NCBI GenBank assembly: GCA_027485675.1
Contig: JAIXQP010000020.1
Coordinates: 1 to 46,171, forward strand
DNA: 46,171 bases
Origin: Terriglobales bacterium
GTDB lineage: Bacteria > Acidobacteriota > Terriglobia > Bryobacterales > Bryobacteraceae
Direction of reading: 5' to 3'
Shown: piece by piece, positions 24,875 through 34,426 of the stretch
Position numbering within the stretch: the first letter of the stretch is position 1
Layout: each line of letters begins with the position of its first letter
Translations under genes and position numbers: made by a program
Notes under the pieces: generated by a model
What the model was told of the DNA's origin: nothing
What the model saw: only the letters and a program-made list of their open reading frames with translations
Databases searched by the model: none

Positions 24875-27661
24875 ATGGCTGAGTATCTTGATAAGTTGCG
24901 GCCAGACCGCGATGTGCAGGTTTACTTTGAGCGGCCCTCGGCCATTGCAGGGATGAGCGCCGCCAATGAGCACTCATTCGTGGTTTCGGGGACGTGGCGC
25001 CAACAGTTCGACTGGTGCGTGATCGAATGGAATCGGGACAACGTTTGGGAACATCCACTGTTCCGGAACCTTCCCGACGGAGACCTGAGCGGACTCCAGT
25101 TGAGCTATGAAGAGGTCCGGGAGAATTGCATTGGTGTTGATTCGGACCTTTTCCCAACGGTGGACTGGCACAACCTTCGCGTTTGGGCTGATGATTCTTC
25201 TGATCTGGAACAGTTCTACCAGATTCCCTTGCGGCAGTATGCAACTCCGATCGAAGGCGTGTATGTGCCGGCACAGACCACCTTTACCTTGGCTGGTACC
25301 GTGGCGGGAGGCGAAGCGGTTGGGTTGGCCTGGATGGGAGAGCATCATACTTATGTGTGCAACGCTGGGGATGCGCTTGAAGACGCGGCCCAGGCGATCA
25401 CGCTGAGCATCAACAGCACTACGATCGGTTCCAAGAACATGTACGCCGTTCGCGATGGCCGCTCCATTACGTTGCTCTATGCGGGGGAGGTCGACGGAGT
25501 GCGGAGTGCCCTAGAAGCGAGTCGAACCGGGTCGAACGGCAATCGGGTAGGGGCGTATGGCCATGCAACGCCAGGCAGCGGTGTCTTCTGGGAAGTGGCG
25601 GCTCAGACTTTGTCCGGTGGTGTTTCGCCATCCAAGTGGAGATTTGCGCTGAATTTTTCCTCGTTGGTGGACCGCAACGGAACCACGGTTCCGATGGACC
25701 GGGTGCGCAAGATGCGGTGGACGTATGCGGCGGAATTGCAGGCAGGTGAGTATGTTCGGAGCGAGTTCGCAGCAACCATCACGAATTGGGAGGTAGGCGG
25801 AACGAATCGGCGTTACCGCGTGGCGGGCCCAGGCTCACGGAGGATCGACTGTCGGGATACCCGAGTGGAATACTACGGGACGAGTTGGGGGCCGTTTATT
25901 CGAGGCAACTACTCCGACGGGCAAATCCGTTGGGCTAGCCAGTACAGTGACGGTTTCTCCATCTCATATCGCTCTGCGCAGACCCACGAACTATTCCTTG
26001 GTTCCCGCTTGCTCGATCCGGCTCCGTCGATTGCCTTCCGGGTTGACTCTGAACCGGCGAGAGTCTTCGACCTGCGGAGGGCTGGTGAGGACCGGCTATT
26101 GCGCATTCCGTTAGGGGAGTATCCACCTGGCGAACACACGGTTTTCGTGACCCACAACGGACCGTCTGGATGGCGATTCTGGTTCGATTTTCTCGAGATC
26201 GCGATCCCGCGTGACTCGGTGCAAGACCTGCCGCCGATGCCAAAGCTGAATGCGGCAACGGACTGGGACACCGACCACTCACTGGCTGTCCCGGCGGAAC
26301 GAACGGCCTGGATGCTCCACACGCTCGGCTTCCGCGGTCGGGTCAATCATTATGTTGGCGCCCTGATCTTTTACGAGCTCTATAAGAAGGACCACAACTA
26401 TGCTTCATGCCGTGTGGATTTTTCGGGAACACCGACACCGAGCGAGTATACCGAGATTCAAATCGGAACCGCGGGAGATACAAACGCCACCATTGCGGTG
26501 CGCCACCTGAATCTGTTTGGTGATACCGCCGCCACGATAGCGAAAGCTTATGAGTTGGAGTTCAACCGAGGCTACACGGCCATCCGCGCCGAGGCCGTGG
26601 CGACAAGCCTGTTCATCTATTCTCGCCGCATGGGGATGGCGGGAGAGTCAGTCACGATTGGCGCAACACCCGCAAGTGGGCCGTTTGCGGTCTCGGTGAA
26701 CAGTCCGAATCTGACCGGAGCTACGGAGGGAATCTGGACCACAGACCTTCATGCACCGAACTTGATCAACCGCGCCTGCCGGGACTGGTCTCGTGAATTC
26801 TACAGGACCTGCAAGGCCTACGGTTGGGAGGTCACCGCGGCATTTTCAACCGAATTGGAGCATGGAGACATCTCCGAGGAGGCCGGGATCGCACAACGTT
26901 ACGCAGACGGGGCGCCATGCTTGCTCACCACGCCAGCGTTGCAAACAAATTTTTCACCAGTGTCACGGGAGTACTGGCAACGGGTTCACAAAGAGATGGC
27001 GGACATTTTGGTGGAAGTGAACCTGGAACCGTACATGCAGCTTGGCGAGGTGCAGTGGTGGTACTTCCCCGGACCGTACGCGATCTCGACCGGGGTCAGT
27101 CTCCCATACTACGATTCCTTTACTCTGTCGTCGTTTGAAGACCGATACGGATTTCCGATGCGAGTGATCCCCCATCAGTACGTGGACCCTGCCGATTTCC
27201 CAGAGGAGGCGGAACATCTTCCAAAGCTGATTGGTGAATTCTGTGACGACCTGATCGCCTACGTACGCACGTTTCACCCGACTTGCCGTTACGAGGTCCT
27301 CTATCCAACCGATGTCAACGATACGCCTTGGGGAAGAATCGTGAACTACCCCGACGAGTCCTGGACGCCGGCCAAACTCGATGTGCTGAAGACGGAAAGC
27401 TTCAGCTTTACATTCGAGCGAAACTTGAACAAGTCCCAGTATTCGGTTGAATTTCCAAGCAGTAAGGGATTCTCTCCTTCAAAGAGCGCCTACCTGGTGG
27501 GTCCAGGCGATTCAACGACGACATGGCGGAAAGAGGTGCAAATGGCATACGCCAGAGGGGTTGAGTCCATTGTGCTCTTCGCACTGGACCAGTTTTGCTT
27601 GATTGGCTACGACTTGCCGCTATTTCGCGGGGCAAGAAGGAGCATACGGCAAAGGATCTAG
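24875..27661 (+). CDS. Tail protein with duplicated beta domain and TIM-barrel-like C-terminus
   Basis: The 928-residue protein ends the cassette. Two similar domains are visible, near 130-215 (AGDALEDAAQAITLSINS) and near 550-620 (GDTAATIAKAYELEFN). Both combine a beta-hairpin, a helix and a strand, as repeated tail-sheath or tail-fibre domains do. The last 300 residues look like a glycoside-hydrolase-type TIM barrel (WEVTAAFSTELEHGD, MQLGEVQWWYFPG, VLYPTDVND), comparable in place to the TIM-barrel domain of the RcGTA host-specificity protein and of non-contractile tail sheath proteins. The Glu in QLGEVQ is a candidate acid residue. Substrate and activity are unknown. Confidence 0.75.
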   Translation: MAEYLDKLRPDRDVQVYFERPSAIAGMSAANEHSFVVSGTWRQQFDWCVIEWNRDNVWEHPLFRNLPDGDLSGLQLSYEEVRENCIGVDSDLFPTVDWHNLRVWADDSSDLEQFYQIPLRQYATPIEGVYVPAQTTFTLAGTVAGGEAVGLAWMGEHHTYVCNAGDALEDAAQAITLSINSTTIGSKNMYAVRDGRSITLLYAGEVDGVRSALEASRTGSNGNRVGAYGHATPGSGVFWEVAAQTLSGGVSPSKWRFALNFSSLVDRNGTTVPMDRVRKMRWTYAAELQAGEYVRSEFAATITNWEVGGTNRRYRVAGPGSRRIDCRDTRVEYYGTSWGPFIRGNYSDGQIRWASQYSDGFSISYRSAQTHELFLGSRLLDPAPSIAFRVDSEPARVFDLRRAGEDRLLRIPLGEYPPGEHTVFVTHNGPSGWRFWFDFLEIAIPRDSVQDLPPMPKLNAATDWDTDHSLAVPAERTAWMLHTLGFRGRVNHYVGALIFYELYKKDHNYASCRVDFSGTPTPSEYTEIQIGTAGDTNATIAVRHLNLFGDTAATIAKAYELEFNRGYTAIRAEAVATSLFIYSRRMGMAGESVTIGATPASGPFAVSVNSPNLTGATEGIWTTDLHAPNLINRACRDWSREFYRTCKAYGWEVTAAFSTELEHGDISEEAGIAQRYADGAPCLLTTPALQTNFSPVSREYWQRVHKEMADILVEVNLEPYMQLGEVQWWYFPGPYAISTGVSLPYYDSFTLSSFEDRYGFPMRVIPHQYVDPADFPEEAEHLPKLIGEFCDDLIAYVRTFHPTCRYEVLYPTDVNDTPWGRIVNYPDESWTPAKLDVLKTESFSFTFERNLNKSQYSVEFPSSKGFSPSKSAYLVGPGDSTTTWRKEVQMAYARGVESIVLFALDQFCLIGYDLPLFRGARRSIRQRI

Positions 27662-27700
27662 CCTGATGAATCCATTTGCGAAATTTATGCAATTCGCATC

Positions 27701-27729
27701 TTGCATTTAGCCGACTTTTGCTCTACGCT
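27701..27729 (+). promoter_or_regulatory. Possible ilv operon promoter
   Basis: TTGCAT (27701-27706) and TACGCT (27724-27729) are separated by 17 bases, but the -10 match is poor. The start would fall at the leader GTG itself. An inverted repeat ATGCAA-N7-TTGCAT (27688-27706) overlaps the -35 box and could bind a regulator. Confidence 0.3.
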
Positions 27730-27735
27730 CAAGAA

Positions 27736-27831
27736 GTGAGCCGTTTGGATACCAGCGACGCGAATCTGCAACCGCAACTCGGTCTTGGTGTAGTAGCCGC
27801 GATTGGGGTTACCGTACTGGTAGCCGCCTAG
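27736..27831 (+). CDS. Branched-chain amino acid leader peptide
   Basis: A GTG-started frame of 31 codons ends in TAG at 27829-27831, just ahead of the ilv terminator. Its second half is full of regulated amino acids: LGLGVVAAIGVTVLVAA, with nine Leu, Val or Ile codons among the last seventeen. Such leaders let the ribosome sense charged tRNA levels. The ribosome binding site is weak (AAGAA). An in-frame TTG at 27718 is an alternative start. The placement between a possible promoter and an attenuator makes a regulatory role likely. Confidence 0.6.
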   Translation: MSRLDTSDANLQPQLGLGVVAAIGVTVLVAA

Positions 27832-27856
27832 TGGCAACGGACTCCCTACGGAATCT

Positions 27857-27896
27857 AAAGGCCACCGGCGGGGAAACCTGATCGGTGGCCTTTTTT
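27857..27896 (+). terminator. ilv attenuator (intrinsic terminator) with competing antiterminator
   Basis: AAAGGCCACCG (27857-27867) pairs perfectly with CGGTGGCCTTT (27883-27893) and runs into a T-tract ending at 27896, 20 bases before ilvB. The 5' arm GGCCACCGG (27860-27868) can instead pair with CTGGTAGCC (27817-27825), with one mismatch and one G-U pair. That segment lies inside the Val-Leu-Val codons of the leader peptide. A ribosome stalled at the earlier GTA GTA codons would leave this segment free, whereas one at the stop codon would cover it. Confidence 0.8.
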
Positions 27897-27915
27897 AGTA
27901 TTTGGAGCGATATCG

Positions 27916-29643
27916 ATGTCTCAATTGATGAGTGGCGCTAAGATTCTCCTTGAGTGTTTAGGACGAGAAGGGGTAGAGGTCATTTTTGGCTATCCGGGAG
28001 GGGTAACGCTTCCGTTTTACGATGCCTTATATGACCATCCGATCCGGCATGTATTGGTGCGCCATGAGCAGAATGCGGCTTTCGCCGCTCAGGGCTATGC
28101 GCGTTCCACCGGACGCGTTGGCGTCTGCTGCGCGACTTCCGGCCCTGGCGCCACGAATCTGGTAACCGGATTGGTCGACGCGATGATGGATTCGATTCCG
28201 ATCGTGGCGTTGACCGGTCAAGTCTCGACCAAACTGATCGGCACAGACGCGTTCCAGGAAGCCGATACCTTTGGCATTACGCGTTCTGCCACCAAGCACA
28301 ACTACTTGGTGAAGAACATCAAGGATCTTCCGGCCGTGATTCACGAGGCGTTTTACATTGCCGCATCTGGCCGCCCGGGACCGGTTCTGATTGACGTCAC
28401 GAAAGATGTTTTCATGGGCAATGCCCACTACGAACCGGTCAATTCGATTCACCTCCCCGGATACAAGGTCTACACCGAGGGGCACACCGGACAGATTCGG
28501 CGCGCTGCCCAAATGATGTTAGAGGCGGAACGTCCGCTGGTGTACGCGGGTGGCGGCATCGTGCTCGGCAATGCCCACGACGAGCTTAAAGAGCTCGTGG
28601 AGTTGATTGACGCGCCGACGGTCTGCACGCTGATGGGCTTGGGGGGGTTGTCTTGCGATCACCCGAACTTTATTAGCATGCCGGGCATGCACGGCAGTTA
28701 CGCCGCCAACATGGCGATGTCGGGAGCCGACCTTCTGATTGCCCTCGGTGTCCGTTTCGATGACCGTGTGACCGGCAGATTGGCGGCTTTTGCGCCCCAC
28801 GCCAAAATCGTCCACGTTGATATCGACCCGGCCGAAATCTCGAAGAATCGGAATGCGGATCTCCCCATCGTGGGTGATCTGAAGCGGGTCCTGCCCAAAT
28901 TGTCCGCCAATGTGAAAGAGATCCAAAGCGAAACAGGCAATCCGGAGCGCCCAGGATTGAAGCAGTGGTGGAAACAGGTCCGGGATTGGAAAGAGGAGCA
29001 TCCGCTGAAGCCCGTCTACTCAACGAGCGAGATCAAGCCTCAGCATCTGATGGCTGAGATCGATCGAATCTCGAATGGAAAAGCCATCGTGACCACGGAT
29101 GTCGGCCAGCATCAAATGTGGGCCGCCCAGTTGATTCGCTACAATGCTCCGCGTTTGTGGATCAACTCCGGTGGATTGGGCTCGATGGGCTTCGGTCTCC
29201 CCTCGGCGATCGGAGCGCAATTCGCCAACCCCGACCAGTTGGTCTTTTCGATCGTCGGTGACGGTGGATTCCAGATGTCCCTCCCCGAACTCGCCACACT
29301 CATGAACTACGGCCTTCCCGTGAAGATAATTGTAATGAACAATGGCTACCTCGGCATGGTTCGGCAGTGGCAAGAGCTGTTCTACAACAACAGGTTGTGC
29401 TCGGTGACGCTCGATAGCTTCCCTGATCCAGCCCTCCTCGCGGGTGCCTATGGGTTCAAGGGCCGGACAGTCGAGCAGCCTTCTGAATTGGCAGAGGCGC
29501 TCCAAGAGGCGATTCAATACAACGGTCCTTACCTGTTGAACGTCAAGGTGACGCCCACCGAGAATGTTTATCCCATGGTTCCTGCCGGAGGGGCCATTAA
29601 CGAAATGGTGCTCGGCCCGGTTCAACCTGCGCCAGTGGCCTGA
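27916..29643 (+). CDS. ilvB: Acetolactate synthase, large (catalytic) subunit
   Basis: This enzyme joins two pyruvates, or pyruvate and 2-oxobutyrate, in valine, leucine and isoleucine synthesis, with thiamine diphosphate. The 575-residue protein shows the catalytic Glu51 in VRHEQNAAFAAQGYA and the cofactor motif GDGGFQMS with MNNGYLGM. GGAG lies before the ATG. It is the first structural gene of ilvB-ilvN-ilvC-cimA, downstream of a leader peptide and attenuator. Length and motifs are normal. Confidence 0.97.
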   Translation: MSQLMSGAKILLECLGREGVEVIFGYPGGVTLPFYDALYDHPIRHVLVRHEQNAAFAAQGYARSTGRVGVCCATSGPGATNLVTGLVDAMMDSIPIVALTGQVSTKLIGTDAFQEADTFGITRSATKHNYLVKNIKDLPAVIHEAFYIAASGRPGPVLIDVTKDVFMGNAHYEPVNSIHLPGYKVYTEGHTGQIRRAAQMMLEAERPLVYAGGGIVLGNAHDELKELVELIDAPTVCTLMGLGGLSCDHPNFISMPGMHGSYAANMAMSGADLLIALGVRFDDRVTGRLAAFAPHAKIVHVDIDPAEISKNRNADLPIVGDLKRVLPKLSANVKEIQSETGNPERPGLKQWWKQVRDWKEEHPLKPVYSTSEIKPQHLMAEIDRISNGKAIVTTDVGQHQMWAAQLIRYNAPRLWINSGGLGSMGFGLPSAIGAQFANPDQLVFSIVGDGGFQMSLPELATLMNYGLPVKIIVMNNGYLGMVRQWQELFYNNRLCSVTLDSFPDPALLAGAYGFKGRTVEQPSELAEALQEAIQYNGPYLLNVKVTPTENVYPMVPAGGAINEMVLGPVQPAPVA

Positions 29644-29657
29644 TTCAGGAATCTTCG

Positions 29658-31233
<1,576 letters not shown>

Positions 31234-31257
31234 ACTCGTGAGTCCGGGCCAGTCCCT

Positions 31258-32874
31258 ATGAAGATCACTACATTCGACACCACCTTGCGCGACGGTACTC
31301 AAGGCGAAGCCGTCTCCTTCTCTGTAGAGGATAAGCTGATTATCGCGCGCAAGCTGGACGAACTAGGGATCGACTATATTGAAGGGGGCTGGCCCGGCTC
31401 GAACCCCAAAGACAAAGAATTTTTCGCGCGCGCTAAAGGCGAACTTCGGCTGAAACATGCCAAGCTCTGCGCTTTTGGCGCGACCCATTTCGCACGGTAT
31501 AGCGTCGACACGGACCCTTCAATCCGCGAATTGATCGATGCCGAGACTCCGGCGATCTCGATTTTCGGAAAAACATGGGACTTTCATGTTACCCGCGCGC
31601 TCGGAATTACTCTTGAGGAAAACCTCAACATCATCGGCAACACGGTCCGCTACCTGAAGCAGCACGGCCGCGAAGTGATTTACGACGCCGAACACTTCTT
31701 TGACGGCTTCAAGAACAACCCGGACTACGCCATCTCCACCATTCAAGCTGCTTGGGAAGCTGGAGCCGATGTCGTATGTCTCTGCGATACCAACGGCGGA
31801 ACCCTCCCGAGCCAAGTCTCGGAAATCGTAAGCTTCGTTCGCAGCCGCTTCTCGGGGACTCTCGGCATTCATCCACACAATGACTCGGACGTCGCCGTCG
31901 CCAATGCGCTCGCCGCCGTCGAGGCCGGCTGCACGCATGTGCAGGGTTGCATGAACGGCTATGGCGAACGGTGTGGCAACGCGAACCTAATCTCGGTTCT
32001 CGCCAATCTCGAATTGAAGCAAGGGCACACAACCGTCGGTGGGGAAGCGTTGCGCAACCTGACGAGCGTTGCGCACTTCATTGCCGACTTGGCGAACTTA
32101 CCCGTGCGGAATGACCAGCCCTACATTGGGAAAAGCGCTTTCGCGCACAAGGGCGGCATTCACGTCAGCGCTGTGCTGAAGGATTCCGCAACTTATGAAC
32201 ATATCGTCCCGAGCTTAGTAGGTAACCAACAGCGGGTATTACTCAGCGATATGTCGGGGCGCGGCAATATCTTCTACAAGCTGAAGGAACAGGGCCTGGG
32301 GGAACAGCTCACCGAGAATCAGCGGCGCCAACTGCTTGATCAGATCAAGCAACTCGAGCACGAAGGCTACGAGCTCGAAGCCGCGGAAGGCACCTTTGAA
32401 CTAATGGTGCGGGAAGCATTGAATCCCGGCCGAACTTTCTTCAATCTGGTTTCGTTGGACGTAGCCACCAAGATGGGACGTAGCGGCGGGTCACTTACTG
32501 TGGCCACCGTTTCTTTACAGGCTGAAGATGGTCTGCATACCGAAACAGCGGTTGGGAACGGCCCAGTGAACGCCCTGGACCTCAGCCTGCGGCAATGCTT
32601 GGCCGGGCTATACCCGGAGATCGCATCGGTGAAATTGGCGGACTATAAGGTCCGCGTCATCGACTCGAAGAAAGGTACTGACGCTAAAGTACGCGTGCTG
32701 ATCGAGTGGCATGACCAGGAGCGAACTTGGGTCACCGTTGGCGTATCGGACAATGTGATCGAAGCGAGTTGGAAGGCCATGGTCGATGCCATCCGCCTCG
32801 AGTTGATGCGCCTGGCCGACGCTGCCGCTCAGTCGTCGCAATCCTCCCCTTCTCTGCTTTCCAGCAACCTCTAG
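31258..32874 (+). CDS. cimA: (R)-citramalate synthase
   Basis: The enzyme condenses pyruvate and acetyl-CoA to citramalate, supplying 2-oxobutyrate for isoleucine without threonine. The 538-residue protein has the DRE-TIM signature TTFDTTLRDGTQGE, the metal-binding HPHNDSDVAVANAL and NGYGERCGNANL, and a C-terminal regulatory domain from about 390. The sequence GIDYIEGGWPGSNPKD is typical of CimA and not of 2-isopropylmalate synthase. It closes the ilv operon, 24 bases after ilvC, which fits a role in isoleucine synthesis. Confidence 0.92.
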   Translation: MKITTFDTTLRDGTQGEAVSFSVEDKLIIARKLDELGIDYIEGGWPGSNPKDKEFFARAKGELRLKHAKLCAFGATHFARYSVDTDPSIRELIDAETPAISIFGKTWDFHVTRALGITLEENLNIIGNTVRYLKQHGREVIYDAEHFFDGFKNNPDYAISTIQAAWEAGADVVCLCDTNGGTLPSQVSEIVSFVRSRFSGTLGIHPHNDSDVAVANALAAVEAGCTHVQGCMNGYGERCGNANLISVLANLELKQGHTTVGGEALRNLTSVAHFIADLANLPVRNDQPYIGKSAFAHKGGIHVSAVLKDSATYEHIVPSLVGNQQRVLLSDMSGRGNIFYKLKEQGLGEQLTENQRRQLLDQIKQLEHEGYELEAAEGTFELMVREALNPGRTFFNLVSLDVATKMGRSGGSLTVATVSLQAEDGLHTETAVGNGPVNALDLSLRQCLAGLYPEIASVKLADYKVRVIDSKKGTDAKVRVLIEWHDQERTWVTVGVSDNVIEASWKAMVDAIRLELMRLADAAAQSSQSSPSLLSSNL

Positions 32875-32895
32875 TTTGCCGTAAACTGGAAGTGC

Positions 32896-32972
32896 GGGCT
32901 CGTAGCTCATCTGGATAGAGCACCGACCTTCTAAGTCGGGGGTAGCAGGTTCGAGTCCTGCCGGGCCTACCA
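32896..32972 (+). tRNA. tRNA-Arg (anticodon TCT)
   Basis: The 77-base cloverleaf has acceptor GGGCTCG against CGGGCCT (two G-U pairs), anticodon loop CTTCTAA with TCT, and encoded CCA at 32970-32972. It lies 21 bases after cimA and may be transcribed with it. It also lies where the strand base bias of the window changes. Confidence 0.96.
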
Positions 32973-32977
32973 TCAAC

Positions 32978-33469
32978 TCACCGCTGCTCGATCAACTCGG
33001 ACACGGGACCATCGACCTCGCGGAGTCGCAGGAGAAGCTTTGTCCTCGCCTCCACGGTTGACAGCGGAGCATCCACGGCGAACGCCAGCATACGATCCAC
33101 GGTACTCTTCTTCGCCACCTGTTCCTTGATGCGAAAACTGGGATTATACTTCTCACCCAGCTCCGGAACGCCCAGGAAGAGACTCTTGGCATCCGTCTCC
33201 GGAATGAACCGGCTCCCAATCGCCTTGCCGCCACTCGTCAATTCCAATTCCACGTCTTTGATCTGGAAGGGATACGCGGACGGATTCGTCACCCGAAAGT
33301 CCGCGACAACCACCGATCGCTGATCATCCAATTTCCCCGTCCGCACCTTCTGAATCGTCCCCACCAATTCCACATGGGAATCCCGCGTCAGGTACAAACC
33401 TCCGCTGATCAACGCCGCCACAAGCAACAGTCCTACTCCGGCGGAGATCCACAGCGACTTTGATGGCAT
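32978..33469 (-). CDS. Membrane-anchored hypothetical protein
   Basis: The 163-residue protein has one N-terminal transmembrane helix (LWISAGVGLLLVAALISGGL) and a beta-rich extracytoplasmic domain. VVADFRVTNPSAYPFQIKDV resembles LEA14-like Ig folds. It is last in a minus-strand group, 7 bases after the isomerase gene. No function is assigned. Confidence 0.75.
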   Translation of the reverse strand: MPSKSLWISAGVGLLLVAALISGGLYLTRDSHVELVGTIQKVRTGKLDDQRSVVVADFRVTNPSAYPFQIKDVELELTSGGKAIGSRFIPETDAKSLFLGVPELGEKYNPSFRIKEQVAKKSTVDRMLAFAVDAPLSTVEARTKLLLRLREVDGPVSELIEQR

Positions 33470-33476
33470 CCAGTCC

Positions 33477-34406
33477 CTACCCCCGCTGCTCAGCCAACCG
33501 AATCATCTCCACCATCGACTCGTGCGACTTCGCGATCAGCTCCGGTCCAAAAATGTGGCACTCCAGACCAATCTGCTCCCGGTAACCATCCTTCTCGAGC
33601 GCCGTAAAGATCGGCGCCCAATCAATCCAATCCGAATACCCCTTCAGAACACTCTTCCCTTTAATCTGTACGTTCCAAAGCTTGTCTTTCGGAATCAGTT
33701 GATACCCTTCCGGGAACGCGGTTTCCTGCATGTGCTTTCCGTTTAGCGCATCCCAATTCAAACCAAAGTTCTTGGACGGAATCGCCTTCATGTAAGCCGC
33801 CATCTCGTCACAGCGAGCCACGTTACACGCAACTTCATTCTCCAGCGTCAGCCGGATCCCTTCCTTCTCACAGATCTTCACGAGCGGCCCCATCACATCG
33901 ACAATCCGCTGCATGTCCTTCGCAGGATCCACCGTCCGGATGAACGCAAACACGCGCACCTTATCCGTGCCCAACGCCTGCGCCGCCCGAATAGACTTGC
34001 GCAGGTCCTCCTCCCGCCGGTCAAACGCCTGCTGTTCCCGCGCCAGGCGCGTCGCCCGCTGATCGGCCGATTCCTGCCGAGGCTTCAACGCCACCGTTCC
34101 CGGCAACAGATACTTACACTGCCCCGAGTTAAAGAACGAAACCTTCACGCCGCCGTCCTTAAACTCCTTGGCTGCCTGCTTCAGTTCGGCCGGCGTCATG
34201 TCCGCATAATGCTTCTTGGCGCCAGGTACCGCACGGACCTCCATCCATTGCAGACCATGCTTCTGCGCGAACGCAATGCCCTCGGCAGGCGTCGTTCCGC
34301 TTTCGTCGGTGATGCTGCTCAGCCTTCTCCGATCAATTTTTGCAGTCTTGGCCCAAGCAGCCCACGGCAGAGCCAGGGTGGCTCCCAGGAGTTCGCGACG
34401 ATTCAT
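33477..34406 (-). CDS. Tat-exported sugar phosphate isomerase/epimerase-like protein
   Basis: The 309-residue protein starts with a twin-arginine signal (MNRRELLGATLALPWAAWA). It then has the xylose isomerase-like TIM barrel fold: GIAFAQKHGLQWMEVR, KVRVFAFIRT, GIRLTLENEV, NFGLNWDALN and GLECHIFGPE. Glu in LENEV and GLECH and Asp in NWDAL are candidate metal ligands. Export of such enzymes is common in Solibacter-like Acidobacteria. The substrate is unknown. It follows the AI-2E family transporter gene by 20 bases. Confidence 0.82.
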   Translation of the reverse strand: MNRRELLGATLALPWAAWAKTAKIDRRRLSSITDESGTTPAEGIAFAQKHGLQWMEVRAVPGAKKHYADMTPAELKQAAKEFKDGGVKVSFFNSGQCKYLLPGTVALKPRQESADQRATRLAREQQAFDRREEDLRKSIRAAQALGTDKVRVFAFIRTVDPAKDMQRIVDVMGPLVKICEKEGIRLTLENEVACNVARCDEMAAYMKAIPSKNFGLNWDALNGKHMQETAFPEGYQLIPKDKLWNVQIKGKSVLKGYSDWIDWAPIFTALEKDGYREQIGLECHIFGPELIAKSHESMVEMIRLAEQRG

Positions 34407-34426
34407 GCCCCTCAGTTTATCTCAAC

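Noticed and set aside
10760-27735. Phage attachment sites flanking the virion cassette
   Set aside because: Comparing the left flank (10760-10894) and right flank (27662-27735) by eye gave only a shared six-base word (cttgca), which is expected by chance. No integrase gene is present either.
32875-33480. dif site at the strand-bias change
   Set aside because: No sequence close to the 28-base XerCD consensus with its AT-rich palindromic core was seen near 33 kb.
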